From Candidatus Uabimicrobium amorphum (GTDB lineage Bacteria; Planctomycetota; Uabimicrobiia; Uabimicrobiales; Uabimicrobiaceae): a stretch of 64,000 bases of DNA. The notes beneath the pieces were generated by a model. The model was not told the origin of the DNA and searched no databases. It saw only the letters and a list, made by a program, of their open reading frames with translations. Both the position numbers and the translations under genes were made by a program. Location of the stretch: the NCBI RefSeq assembly GCF_009002475.1, contig NZ_AP019860.1, forward strand, positions 1,488,001-1,552,000. Reading direction: 5' to 3'. Within the stretch, counting starts at the first letter, position 1; every line of letters starts with the position of its first letter. Positions 1 through 9,195 of this stretch are shown piece by piece.

Positions 1-29
1 TTGCTAAAATAACTACGAATGGAAAAAAA

Positions 30-2843
30 ATGCAAAAAATACTGATGATAGTTTTTTTACTGTTGGGTGGCTGTTACCACAACGTGAAAAACACAATGAA
101 TGAAATGCCCGTTGTTGGAGCGATTACTCACAGTAGTTTTTCACTGACTTCAGATATATACGAAGGTACGCAATATTTACTGGATGTTCCCTATGAGTTT
201 GTTCGCGATATGATTACGGCGATGGGTATAGAAGCATATGTTCGTACGTTACCACTAAAAAAAGATGTTGTAACGCGTATCGTCACACGCTTGCGCAATC
301 CGCGGTATTCCGCAAAGCTTTTGGCGTTTATATTATTTCTAAAAGATCAATATACATCACAAAATGATATCCAAAAATTTTCGCAGTACGCGAAACAATA
401 TGAGTTTGACAAAATAGTTGGTAGTGCTTCTACTACAGAAGTTGCTCATCAAGGAGAGAAAGAAGAAAAAGAAGAGAAAAAAAATACACTCACACAGACA
501 GAGCTTATCGTAAAAGGATTACAAATATACGACAGTATATTTTTGCAAAATGAAAGTATCATCGATGAAAAATTACAGAGTACATACTCATATCTCACCA
601 AGAAAGATCAAAAATTAATTACGCGTACGCAAACGTTTATTATTGATTTATTGACTAAGGTCGCAAATGCTATGGAGGAGGGGGAATACAAAGAATTGGT
701 ACTGAGTATTCTTCGTCATAAAAATAAACGCGAAGCATTGACAATTTCGGTGATAGATTTACTACGGATGATGGTACTGAAAAACTACCGGATGTTTACA
801 CAGAAATATCATCGTAAAGAGCGTTTTCATAAGTGGTTGACTCAAGCATTGACCGAAGAAATGAAGTCGTCCACAGACGGTGCGTTGATTCAATTTTTGC
901 AAAACGAGAATACGAATAAGCGCTACGCGATGCACATTGTTGTGGATGGTTTACAGGGACTACTGATGAAAAGTCTGGTCGAAGCTCATTCATCGCAAAA
1001 CCCATTTATTCAATCGTTGTATGACATGCACAAAAATCAACAACAATACAAATACCCTCAAGAAAATTTGCAACCAATCACCACAGAACAAAATTTTAAA
1101 TTTTTATATCATATTGCCAAAAAAGATTTTAGTGAACCACGCTATTTACCATTTTTTCGTTCGCTGTATAAAGAAAAAACCATTTCACTCCAAGGGCTAG
1201 CAACAACACCAACCATTAGCGTTCGCAACCTTCCTATGGTTAAAACGGGCGCAGAGGTTGCGGGCAAAAAAGCAACGGGAATGCCCAACTTTCATTTTGT
1301 CGATCGTAAGATAGACCGCGGATACTACTTTTATGGCAACGATGCTTTGCTACTGGAAAAAATTACCAGTGACAACGGTCTGCAAACGATGTTTCAACGT
1401 CTAAGTTCTTTGAATAACATAAATTATTATGCTCAATATGATTGGTGGACACAAACCTCTTATGACTCATTCGTAAATCTTGCAAAAGGCGAGATTGATC
1501 GCGATTTTGGGGAAGTATTGCTTTTGGGGGATTTACAAAAACGCGCCGAAGCAGAGCGCGAACTTCGAAAAATACGCACCACAATTATTGAAAGTATACG
1601 TAAGTTGAAAAAACAATTGCAAATAAACGTTTTAAAGCAATATGGTCTTAAAAGTGATCTGCGGCGTTTATTGTTAACACTTGCAACAAAAAATGATGAA
1701 GGTATCCCACAATACGCACTCTACTACAATCCGTGGCCAGACCATTTCGCACATTTTGTGGGACCGTTTAGCGATGAGATTCTTTCGATGACCGGAGAAC
1801 TCAATCGACTCGATTATTGGCTGGGAAAGATTTCAGATGTTTACAAGGATTTGGGGATATACGAGCGTACGTTGTTTGCAATGGCCGGAGATCATGGTCT
1901 TACACCTGTATTCTACTTCTTAAATCCCGAAAAGGAAGTTTTTGAGAAACTCGCCAGTGATTTACAGACATCCATTCGCGTAAAAAAGCTTTCTTCTGAT
2001 GAGGGAGAAGGCCCAAAAATTAACCATAACATTTCCCCTTCAACGAATAAAAATTTCGATGTAATTCTAGCCTCCACGGCGGGAGGAAATTTTATGATTG
2101 ATCTATTCAAAAATCAGGGAGAAGATTGGAAAACGCAACCCCTGTATCGCGATTTAGTCAAATGGAGAACAATCAGCGGTATCGAAATAGACATTGTAAA
2201 TGAAATTGTTTCACGTTTACCACAAACCTTAGACTACCTAGTTGTACGCGAAGGTACAAGTGACACACAACAAGCACACATCCGCCTTGTGGCACAACGA
2301 GGTGGCAAACGTTTCGATGAACAGATTATACGCGATAAAGATAAAATTTACTATGAAGCAAGCGCCGGAAATCTTCTCGAAGTAAACCGCATAAATCCCG
2401 TAATAAAATTCTCACCGTCGCAACAACAACGATACAAACAACTACTTGAGAAGTGTTGCGAGAAACCACACAAAGATAATCGCGAAACGTGGGCCACGGA
2501 ACAAGAATGGCGCGAATTAACCAGTTACACGACGAAACCAGACAGCATAGTACAAGTAGCTCATCTTTACGATGTGGATATTGCCGGAACGATAAATTTA
2601 TTTCCCCGAGAAGGAATAGGATATAACACCAAAGTGCCTGGAAGACATGCCGGAGAGCACTTTCACGAAAAAGATGCTTTTGTTGGTTTTTGGGGAGGCG
2701 CAACAAACGCCTCACAATATTTACCCTCGGAACCCGGAGGATGTCTAGCACCGACCATTTATGAGTTTTTGACTTCACGGCAAGCGAGGAAAGGAGAAAA
2801 TGGTTGGGGATTTGACTCGGTTTGGGACAAACTACGCAAATAG
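30..2843 (+). CDS. Lipoprotein of the alkaline phosphatase/phosphodiesterase superfamily
   Basis: This is a 937-residue protein with a lipoprotein signal (hydrophobic stretch then GGC near residue 15), so it is probably anchored in a membrane facing outward. Motifs of the type I phosphodiesterase/nucleotide pyrophosphatase fold are visible: VVDG with Asp306, WPDHFAH with Asp571 and His575, AGDHG with Asp621 and His622, and GRHAGEHF with His873/His877 near the C-terminus. These match the two-metal ligand set of the superfamily. It is much longer than a typical family member; the first 300 residues are helical and unassigned, and residues about 140-152 are Glu/Lys-rich. The substrate cannot be told from sequence. 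The superfamily call is fairly secure, the exact activity is not. Confidence 0.7.
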   Translation: MQKILMIVFLLLGGCYHNVKNTMNEMPVVGAITHSSFSLTSDIYEGTQYLLDVPYEFVRDMITAMGIEAYVRTLPLKKDVVTRIVTRLRNPRYSAKLLAFILFLKDQYTSQNDIQKFSQYAKQYEFDKIVGSASTTEVAHQGEKEEKEEKKNTLTQTELIVKGLQIYDSIFLQNESIIDEKLQSTYSYLTKKDQKLITRTQTFIIDLLTKVANAMEEGEYKELVLSILRHKNKREALTISVIDLLRMMVLKNYRMFTQKYHRKERFHKWLTQALTEEMKSSTDGALIQFLQNENTNKRYAMHIVVDGLQGLLMKSLVEAHSSQNPFIQSLYDMHKNQQQYKYPQENLQPITTEQNFKFLYHIAKKDFSEPRYLPFFRSLYKEKTISLQGLATTPTISVRNLPMVKTGAEVAGKKATGMPNFHFVDRKIDRGYYFYGNDALLLEKITSDNGLQTMFQRLSSLNNINYYAQYDWWTQTSYDSFVNLAKGEIDRDFGEVLLLGDLQKRAEAERELRKIRTTIIESIRKLKKQLQINVLKQYGLKSDLRRLLLTLATKNDEGIPQYALYYNPWPDHFAHFVGPFSDEILSMTGELNRLDYWLGKISDVYKDLGIYERTLFAMAGDHGLTPVFYFLNPEKEVFEKLASDLQTSIRVKKLSSDEGEGPKINHNISPSTNKNFDVILASTAGGNFMIDLFKNQGEDWKTQPLYRDLVKWRTISGIEIDIVNEIVSRLPQTLDYLVVREGTSDTQQAHIRLVAQRGGKRFDEQIIRDKDKIYYEASAGNLLEVNRINPVIKFSPSQQQRYKQLLEKCCEKPHKDNRETWATEQEWRELTSYTTKPDSIVQVAHLYDVDIAGTINLFPREGIGYNTKVPGRHAGEHFHEKDAFVGFWGGATNASQYLPSEPGGCLAPTIYEFLTSRQARKGENGWGFDSVWDKLRK

Positions 2844-2852
2844 AAACTTAAG

Positions 2853-3013
2853 TAGAGAGTATGCATCTGTATTTGAGGGAACGGGCGGACACAAGGTCCG
2901 TCCGTCTCCCAAATTCGGATAGACAAACGTTTCCTATTTGTATTCTATTGGTCTCAATTTTCCACGCGGCGTTTGGGTAAGCAGAGAGTATCCATCTGTA
3001 TTTGAGGGAACGG
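2853..3013. repeat. Pair of 32-base direct repeats
   Basis: Two near-identical 32-base copies lie at 2853-2884 and 2982-3013, containing ctgtatttgagggaacgg. They differ at two positions. They sit in the spacer between two convergent genes. An imperfect hairpin (8-base arms 2883-2890 and 2896-2903, one G-T pair, loop of five) overlaps the end of the first copy. Confidence 0.75.
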
Positions 3014-3046
3014 TAACGAATACGGTCACGATTACGGTCACGAAAA
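3011..3046 (+). repeat. Three 12-base tandem repeats
   Basis: Three consecutive 12-mers of the form cggtMacgannn occupy 3011-3022, 3023-3034 and 3035-3046. They directly follow the second 32-base repeat and lie just past the 3' end of the minus-strand gene that ends at 3078. Confidence 0.7.
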
Positions 3047-3077
3047 TTCGATGCAACGCTTGAATTTTAAACCTTTA

Positions 3078-4196
3078 CTACTCAATGATAACCTCTTCAT
3101 TACCCGCAACATCAAAGTCGACATCTTTACTTTGGTTTCCTTTTCCCGAAGAATAGAGGACTTGTATTTTGATATCTTGCGCCACATCATTGCTGGTGTT
3201 GATGATGGTAATTTTCGGCAACTCTTCGGCACGTTCGGGAAATTTTAGTTCTTGTTTTTCTAATGTCTCTGCTAATGCAGGAGTTGTTCTACCAAGAACA
3301 GGATTGTGTGGATAATGTGTATTGAGATCAATCACCATGTTTTTGAAGTCGCCTATTTTCATCGTGTGGTTGTAATTTTTTTCATTTAGACGATAACTCA
3401 ACGCGAGGCGCACGTTTTTTATAGGTGCGGACGCTTTGTTTACTAAAACGCGTTTAATTTTTGAGGAAGCATACTTTGCAAAACGGTAGCGCAAACCGGT
3501 GTGCACGAGCACGACAGGTGCATAACCGTCCATTTCAACCGCCGTTTCTAAATATCTGTTACCTTTGAAACTATGGTAGTACGCCAAGGCACTCACTTTT
3601 CCACTATAATCAATACTTCCTACAGCAAATAGGCAAAAAGGATTGTATTTCTTTGTTTTACCGCGAATACGTACAATACCATGATATTCGATCTGGGTAA
3701 GATCGTAGATTTTGATGTGGATGACTTTAATTCCGCCACCTAGAGGAATGGCAATATCTTCAAAATCTAAAGTCAGTGGATCAGCAGTGGGCTCTTCTTT
3801 GATCACTTGCGGCTGTTGCTCTTTCACTGCCGGCACAGGAATTATATTTTTAAATTCGCGTGTTTCGCCCAAATATTCCACAACAACATCGACATTCGCG
3901 GCGGTTAAATCTCGCGTGACAACGTTATACAATGGAAGTGAAAGTTGTAACTGAGAAAACGATTGCTTTGATGAAGGCTGCGCGTTTAACGCAAGTTTTT
4001 TTTGCAAAAGTATTCCGTTTACCCATACTTGTGCATCATGAACGTTTTTGCCATTTATGCGCACTTGGGCAAGAATAACTTGTTGTTCTCCGCGAGATAT
4101 TTCCGCCAAAAACTCCCACTCATTCTTTTCTACATAAATATAACTTTGATTGGCAAAGCATGGTAGCATTACTAATATCAATAGTACTAATCTCAT
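3078..4196 (-). CDS. Secreted protein of unknown function
   Basis: A 372-residue protein with a short Sec signal peptide (hydrophobic residues 3-14, cleavage probably after CFA). A GGGGAG Shine-Dalgarno five bases upstream supports the ATG at 4196. The mature part looks beta-rich, with alternating hydrophobic strands and Lys/Arg-rich turns, and a C-terminal segment (about residues 330-372) resembling a small Ig-like or CARDB-like strand set. A Pro/Glu-rich linker at about 125-140 separates two halves. I do not recognise a named family. It converges with the phosphodiesterase-like gene and has its own promoter region in the 4197-4324 spacer. Confidence 0.6.
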   Translation of the reverse strand: MRLVLLILVMLPCFANQSYIYVEKNEWEFLAEISRGEQQVILAQVRINGKNVHDAQVWVNGILLQKKLALNAQPSSKQSFSQLQLSLPLYNVVTRDLTAANVDVVVEYLGETREFKNIIPVPAVKEQQPQVIKEEPTADPLTLDFEDIAIPLGGGIKVIHIKIYDLTQIEYHGIVRIRGKTKKYNPFCLFAVGSIDYSGKVSALAYYHSFKGNRYLETAVEMDGYAPVVLVHTGLRYRFAKYASSKIKRVLVNKASAPIKNVRLALSYRLNEKNYNHTMKIGDFKNMVIDLNTHYPHNPVLGRTTPALAETLEKQELKFPERAEELPKITIINTSNDVAQDIKIQVLYSSGKGNQSKDVDFDVAGNEEVIIE

Positions 4197-4324
4197 CTGA
4201 ACTCCCCTTATTTAATACAAAATCTAAAAATCGGCAAATAAATCGATTTTTAAGAAAAATAAACATTTATGTATTATAGTAATTGTATACAAAAAAATAA
4301 ACCATTGAAGTAGAAAGGTCAAAA

Positions 4325-5266
4325 ATGGACACCCAGCTCGTCTCGTCGCAACAAGCCATGGAAAAAATACCTGGACTATATTATATTGCAAATTATCTCG
4401 ACGAAGCGCAGCAGCAGCAACTTATTACAACAATTGATAATCAACAATGGATTCACGATTTGCATCGCAGAACACAACACTATGGATATCGATATTTTTT
4501 TAAAACAGGAATGATTTATCCATTTACATATTTGGGAAAATTTCCGGAGTGGTTACATCATGTCGCTGAAAATCTATATCATAATGAGATTGTAAAAGAG
4601 ATGCCGCAACAAGCTTTAATTAATGAATATTTATCGGGGCAAGGCATTGGTGAACATGTCGATACAATTGCTTGTTTTGGTGAAGAAATCGTGTCGCTTA
4701 GTTTAGTTTCACAGTGTTTTATGACGTTTAAAAATAAAGAAACAAAAGAGAAAGTGGCCATAGTACTAGAACCAGGTAGTATGGTGGCGATGAAGGATAT
4801 TGCCAGGTACAAATGGAGTCACGGTATAAAGAAAAGTGAAGTCGAAGTAATTGAAGACAGGGAAATAGTTCGCGACAGACGTGTTGCGATTACACTACGT
4901 ACCGCAGAGTGGAAGCCATTTTCTGCAACACGTTTGATACATAGAAATTCGCTAGAGGACATTTTATCAAGTCTGCTTCCTCAAGATCGGATAGTGTATA
5001 CCGTAGGTGTTTTTTCTCAAAAGTTACCATTCTCTAGCGGTGAATGGTATTCTCGCGACAAAGATTTTTTATATGTGAGAAGAGATGCCAATATAAACAT
5101 TGTGTTGAATATGATACGAGAATTTCATCACGAAAATTTGTATTTTATTAATCCACAAAAAAATATTTGTATCCACAGTCCTAAAAATCACCTAATAAAC
5201 ATAACGGCCTACAAATATGAAAATTTTGTGGCAACCATAGAGCAGTTACGAGATTTTATCTTGTAG
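4325..5266 (+). CDS. AlkB-like 2-oxoglutarate/Fe(II) dioxygenase with extra C-terminal domain
   Basis: The first 200 residues have the AlkB-type jelly-roll pattern: INEYLSGQGIGEHVD supplies His111 and Asp113, KWSHGI supplies His166, and RRVAITLR supplies the Arg pair that binds 2-oxoglutarate. AlkB homologues oxidatively demethylate alkylated nucleic acids; some relatives act on protein or tRNA. Residues about 205-313 form an extra domain I cannot assign. An AAAGG Shine-Dalgarno precedes the ATG. The gene stands alone, ending at a strong bidirectional terminator. Substrate is unknown. Confidence 0.8.
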   Translation: MDTQLVSSQQAMEKIPGLYYIANYLDEAQQQQLITTIDNQQWIHDLHRRTQHYGYRYFFKTGMIYPFTYLGKFPEWLHHVAENLYHNEIVKEMPQQALINEYLSGQGIGEHVDTIACFGEEIVSLSLVSQCFMTFKNKETKEKVAIVLEPGSMVAMKDIARYKWSHGIKKSEVEVIEDREIVRDRRVAITLRTAEWKPFSATRLIHRNSLEDILSSLLPQDRIVYTVGVFSQKLPFSSGEWYSRDKDFLYVRRDANINIVLNMIREFHHENLYFINPQKNICIHSPKNHLINITAYKYENFVATIEQLRDFIL

Positions 5267-5305
5267 AAAAAGAACTTCGATAATGCACTTGGAAATGTGT
5301 GTAGA

Positions 5306-5336
5306 TTTTGTGACCTTCATGCTGAAGGTCACAAAA
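5306..5336. terminator. Bidirectional terminator between alkB-like gene and panP
   Basis: A perfect inverted repeat has 14-base arms at 5306-5319 (ttttgtgaccttca) and 5323-5336, with loop tgc. Runs of T and A at the ends make it work as an intrinsic terminator on both strands. It lies between convergent genes. Confidence 0.85.
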
Positions 5337-5342
5337 GTCATT

Positions 5343-6878
5343 TCAAATCAATGCTTTAGGTGAATACGCCTGAGGGGTTGAAGGTTGCAAAATTTCATTT
5401 TCCAGGGATAAAGCAATCTTACGTTGTTCTGCTAAAATAGATTTTAAATGTGATGTGGTTGTGAGAGGATTGATAATCGCGGCACGTAAGATAACCGTGT
5501 CGCCAAAGTTATACTGAGGTAAATTTACCGTTGTTTTTGAAATGAAAGAAGAACCTTGTTCCCATTGCTTTTTCTGCAAAGAACTGTTGATGGAGTTGAT
5601 GAACTGCTGTTGGGCATCATTGTAAAATTCCTTGTTGCGTAGTGTTGTCGGGATATAACGATAGGTTACAATGTTCATTTGCGGTGGAAGAATGAGTTCA
5701 AATTCTGGGGTCGACTCAATTTTATCGACAAAATAATCGCACAAAGAAAAACTGTGTTGCAACAAACTCTCGTACCCCTTGGGACCAATGCAATTGAGTG
5801 CTGCGTGTAAGAACAATGAATTGGCAGGACGCGAACCTTCTAATGTCCAACGGCCGAGATCAAACGAATTGGAACGCGCTTGGTATTTCGCTTGGGTTTC
5901 AATAAAGTTCATATACTGTGTTTTCTTTGCCAACATCATCGAAATTCCCTGTGGTAAATAGAATTGTTTGTGCCCACAAATTGTGACGGTGTCGGCTTTT
6001 TCCACACCGCGCAAAAGCATTTTATATTTTGTCAACGCCAAAACTCCGCCCCAGGCAGCGTCCACGTGAAAATGCACATTGTGTTGCTGTGCAATCTCCG
6101 CCATCTCATCGATAGGATCAATTGACCCTAGCTCTGTTGTGCCGGCAATGCCCCAAATAGAAATAATACAAATATTATTTTTTTTACACTGCAATATTTG
6201 TTTTTTGAGTATGTCTGTGGGCATACGCCCATTGCTATCGACATCTATAGAGATAATGTTGTTGGTACCTATTCCAATTAACGAAGCTATTTTCTTGACG
6301 GAATAATGGGCAAGAGAAGAGCATATAATCACCGCTTTGCGATATTTTTTTTCTAAGAGACATGCACTCATTCCATCTTCAGCGCAAGAAAAGTGTTCGC
6401 TATCAAGAGCACGGTTACGTGCGATCCACATCGCCATGGTATTCGATAGTGAACCATTGGAAGTAATGGTACCCAACATGTGATTTCCACATCGTGCTGC
6501 TAATGGATATTCCGTATCGCCGTATACACAACGATGGATATATTCGAGACACTTTCGTTCAATAAAAGTTAAAATATGAGATGTTTCCGTCTTAACTACG
6601 TTCTGGTTAAGGCTGGTAATCAGCTTAGATATTTCGCCAAAAAAACTTGGAAGCGACGAGGTCATATGTCCAATAAACTTGGGATTTGTTACCTCGACAG
6701 TTCTAGGAACAATATCCTGTTGTAATTTTTGCCAATATTCAGAAAACCCCATGGCATTTTCTGAGATATCTTCTATTTCACCGCCATTTATATCGACAAT
6801 ACTCTTCCGTGTCACTTGGTCCTTAGGTATATCATAGGTAAACGTGGAAGAGAAAAGTTTTTTTATTGTATTCTCCAT
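5343..6878 (-). CDS. panP: PLP-dependent aspartate 1-decarboxylase, PanP type
   Basis: A 511-residue group II PLP decarboxylase. HVDAAWGG (271-278, Asp273) and CGHKQFY (Lys304) are the cofactor-binding motif and Schiff-base lysine; SLAHYS with His191 is the ring-stacking histidine region. This family includes glutamate, tyrosine and aspartate decarboxylases. PanP converts L-aspartate to beta-alanine in bacteria lacking the pyruvoyl enzyme PanD. The assignment rests on context: the gene starts 7 bases after coaX and is the last gene of the panB-panC-coaX run, where panD would be expected and is absent. A GAGG site precedes the ATG. A glutamate or other amino acid decarboxylase is the alternative. 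Confidence 0.8.
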   Translation of the reverse strand: MENTIKKLFSSTFTYDIPKDQVTRKSIVDINGGEIEDISENAMGFSEYWQKLQQDIVPRTVEVTNPKFIGHMTSSLPSFFGEISKLITSLNQNVVKTETSHILTFIERKCLEYIHRCVYGDTEYPLAARCGNHMLGTITSNGSLSNTMAMWIARNRALDSEHFSCAEDGMSACLLEKKYRKAVIICSSLAHYSVKKIASLIGIGTNNIISIDVDSNGRMPTDILKKQILQCKKNNICIISIWGIAGTTELGSIDPIDEMAEIAQQHNVHFHVDAAWGGVLALTKYKMLLRGVEKADTVTICGHKQFYLPQGISMMLAKKTQYMNFIETQAKYQARSNSFDLGRWTLEGSRPANSLFLHAALNCIGPKGYESLLQHSFSLCDYFVDKIESTPEFELILPPQMNIVTYRYIPTTLRNKEFYNDAQQQFINSINSSLQKKQWEQGSSFISKTTVNLPQYNFGDTVILRAAIINPLTTTSHLKSILAEQRKIALSLENEILQPSTPQAYSPKALI

Positions 6879-6885
6879 ATTTACC

Positions 6886-7656
6886 TCAACTGTTTAAAGA
6901 CAATGCGATTTTGAGCCCTTGTAAAGAGAGTGTGGGGACAAAATCATCGAAGACTTTTTCATTTTCGTAAAGGCGAGCGAATCCCCCTGTACCAATAATA
7001 ACCACATCGTTGCCCGCAAAGTAATCGCGTTTTATTTCGGATGTTAGTTGTGTGGCCATCGCTAGATATCCATAGTAAAGGCCTGATTGTATACTCTCTT
7101 CTGTAGAACGTCCTACGAGTTCTTTGGGTTTTAGAATTTGTACTTTGGGCAATTTTGCCGTTTTGAGGTCCAGCATCTCCATTGCAATGCGCAGCCCAGG
7201 TAGAATAATGCCCCCAAGATATTCTTTTTTTTGTGAGATGGCACATACGGTTGTCGCTGTACCAAAATCGACAATGACAATATCTTGTTTGGGATATAAA
7301 GTTGTTGCTGCAATGGCATTTGCTATACGATCCGCTCCCACTTCAATGGGATTGCGGTATTTGATTTTAAGTCCTGTCTTAACACCTGCTTGTAGAAAAA
7401 ATGGTTCCATCGCAAAGTACTTCAATGTACAGTTGCGGATAGAATGTGTTAAGTCTGGCACAACGGAGCATATGGCTATTTTTTGCAATTCTTTTGTTTG
7501 AAAACTATTTTCGCGCAGTACCTGACGCAGAAAAACTCCTAAATCGTCGGAGGTGAGTCCTTCTTTTGTCCCCGTACGAAACTGTAAACGTAGCTCGTCT
7601 TTGACAAAAACTCCTCCATGTATTTGCGTGTTACCAACATCAAGAACTAGAATCAT
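6886..7656 (-). CDS. coaX: Type III pantothenate kinase
   Basis: This 256-residue protein carries the CoaX signature motifs: DVGNTQIHGGVF at the N-terminus (phosphate loop), GADRIANAIAA in the middle, and DFGTATTVCAI followed by GGIILPGL. CoaX phosphorylates pantothenate in the first committed step of CoA synthesis, typically is not feedback-inhibited by CoA, and needs a monovalent cation. The ATG overlaps the end of panC by 17 bases and has an AGGAG Shine-Dalgarno inside panC, so translation is probably coupled. Length is normal for the family. Confidence 0.95.
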   Translation of the reverse strand: MILVLDVGNTQIHGGVFVKDELRLQFRTGTKEGLTSDDLGVFLRQVLRENSFQTKELQKIAICSVVPDLTHSIRNCTLKYFAMEPFFLQAGVKTGLKIKYRNPIEVGADRIANAIAATTLYPKQDIVIVDFGTATTVCAISQKKEYLGGIILPGLRIAMEMLDLKTAKLPKVQILKPKELVGRSTEESIQSGLYYGYLAMATQLTSEIKRDYFAGNDVVIIGTGGFARLYENEKVFDDFVPTLSLQGLKIALSLNS

Positions 7657-8410
7657 GTTGTTCTCCTAAAGGAATATTGTCAATTAGGCGTACATTTCCC
7701 AAAAAAGCAGCGGCAAATCGGCGTTGCCAAAGTTCGACAACATAATCAACGCGAAAACCTGATTTCGTCAGCATGTGCTTTGCTTCTTCGGTGCTAGTCG
7801 CTTTACAAATAATTTGGTGTAACTGTGGCGCTATCACTCGTTGTTCATTGGAAAGTAACAAATTGCGCGAACTCATCGCCAGGCCATCCTCTTCGCGAAT
7901 AATTTCGCAACCAACGATTTCGATATTCATAAAAAAGGCCTCCACCATATCGCAAATGAGCATATATTGTTGGTAATCTTTTTTCCCGAAGTATGCACGT
8001 GTAGGGCACACAATGTTTAGCAGCTTCATCACAACGGTGAGTACCCCATCGAAATGTCCTGGACGACTTTCCCCACATAACACAGAGGACATTTCATTTT
8101 CAGCCACTTTATAACGATAATTATCGCGATAAAGTTCTTCATATTTTGGAGAAAACACGTAGTCAATATCTGCCTTTTCTAATTTGGCAATATCTTCCTC
8201 CCAGGTTTGGGGGTATGTATTGAAATCCGCTTTATCATTGAATTGTGTTGGATTGACGAAAATACTCACAACACATGTGGAATTTTCGTGGCGTGCTCTT
8301 TCTACAAGCGATATATGGCCGCGATGTAAAGCACCCATTGTTGGCACAAAGCCAATATCACCGTTTTTGCGTACGGCTTTCCACTGCTCAATAGAGGTAA
8401 TGATTTTCAC
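7640..8410 (-). CDS. panC: Pantothenate synthetase
   Basis: A 256-residue enzyme that condenses pantoate and beta-alanine using ATP. The nucleotide-binding PTMGALHRGH motif (residues 23-32) and a GKKDYQQ motif near residue 143 are diagnostic. It is somewhat shorter than the usual 280 residues, mostly at the C-terminus. The start is a GTG at 8410 that overlaps the panB stop in a GTGA junction, with AGGAG upstream inside panB. Its substrate beta-alanine would come from the PanP-type gene two positions downstream. Confidence 0.95.
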   Translation of the reverse strand: MKIITSIEQWKAVRKNGDIGFVPTMGALHRGHISLVERARHENSTCVVSIFVNPTQFNDKADFNTYPQTWEEDIAKLEKADIDYVFSPKYEELYRDNYRYKVAENEMSSVLCGESRPGHFDGVLTVVMKLLNIVCPTRAYFGKKDYQQYMLICDMVEAFFMNIEIVGCEIIREEDGLAMSSRNLLLSNEQRVIAPQLHQIICKATSTEEAKHMLTKSGFRVDYVVELWQRRFAAAFLGNVRLIDNIPLGEQHDSSS

Positions 8411-9195
8411 GAATAACTCTCCTTTTTACTAGGGAATATTCGTTCCTTTACTTCTGTATCAAACTGATTGAGGGCAGATGACAAATGTGTTTTCCCTGCC
8501 AAGTAATGTTTCAAAAATTTAGGACGAAATTGGTCATCCATTCCCAGAAGATCCTGTAAAACCAGTACTTGGCCATCGGTTTCGATTCCTGCACCAATTC
8601 CAATTGTCGGAATTTGTAGTTTTTTGGTAATCTCATCGGCAACATGAGAAGGAACGCACTCCAGGACAATAGCAAAGCACCCCAGCTCTTCCAATGTTTG
8701 CGCTTCTTGTAGCAATATTTTTGCACTTTCCTCATTTTTACCTTGGACGCGAAAACCACCTATTTGGTGAATGGATTGTGGAGTAAGGCCAATATGACCC
8801 ATGACCGGTACACCAGAGTGAACAATATGTTGTATTACGTCTTCATGTCCGGTAACACCTTCCAATTTGATGGCTTTTGCTCCACTGTGCATGAGAGTTT
8901 GTACATGGTCTATTGCCTGAGCAACGCCCTTACGGTAAGAAAGAAAAGGCATATCAACAACAACAAACTTAGATGTTCCACGGCAAACAGCACTTGCATG
9001 TAAAGCCATCATCTCTGTTGTGGCATGTAATGTAGATTCGAAACCGTGCATAACCATCGCCAAACTGTCTCCAACTAAAACACAGTCGATTTGCGATGCG
9101 TCAATAATTTTAGCACTCCAAAAGTCATAGCAAGTTACCATGGAGATTTTACGATTTTTTTGTTTGGCTTTGCCAAAGTCATAGATACTATCCAT
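8407..9195 (-). CDS. panB: 3-methyl-2-oxobutanoate hydroxymethyltransferase
   Basis: A 262-residue protein that transfers a hydroxymethyl group from 5,10-methylene-THF to 2-oxoisovalerate, giving ketopantoate. Visible family motifs are MVTCYDFWSA near the N-terminus, VLVGDSLAMVMHG (metal-binding Asp) and VLECVP with the catalytic Glu, then GIGAGIETDGQVLV. It is the first gene of the panB-panC-coaX-panP operon and has a GAGG site before its ATG. The promoter must lie in the 9196-9709 spacer. No ketopantoate reductase gene is in the window. Confidence 0.95.
   Translation of the reverse strand: MDSIYDFGKAKQKNRKISMVTCYDFWSAKIIDASQIDCVLVGDSLAMVMHGFESTLHATTEMMALHASAVCRGTSKFVVVDMPFLSYRKGVAQAIDHVQTLMHSGAKAIKLEGVTGHEDVIQHIVHSGVPVMGHIGLTPQSIHQIGGFRVQGKNEESAKILLQEAQTLEELGCFAIVLECVPSHVADEITKKLQIPTIGIGAGIETDGQVLVLQDLLGMDDQFRPKFLKHYLAGKTHLSSALNQFDTEVKERIFPSKKESYS

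Noticed and set aside
2326-2778. 150-residue antisense frame within the phosphodiesterase-like gene
   Set aside because: It is a shadow of a well-supported gene, with no ribosome site and atypical composition.
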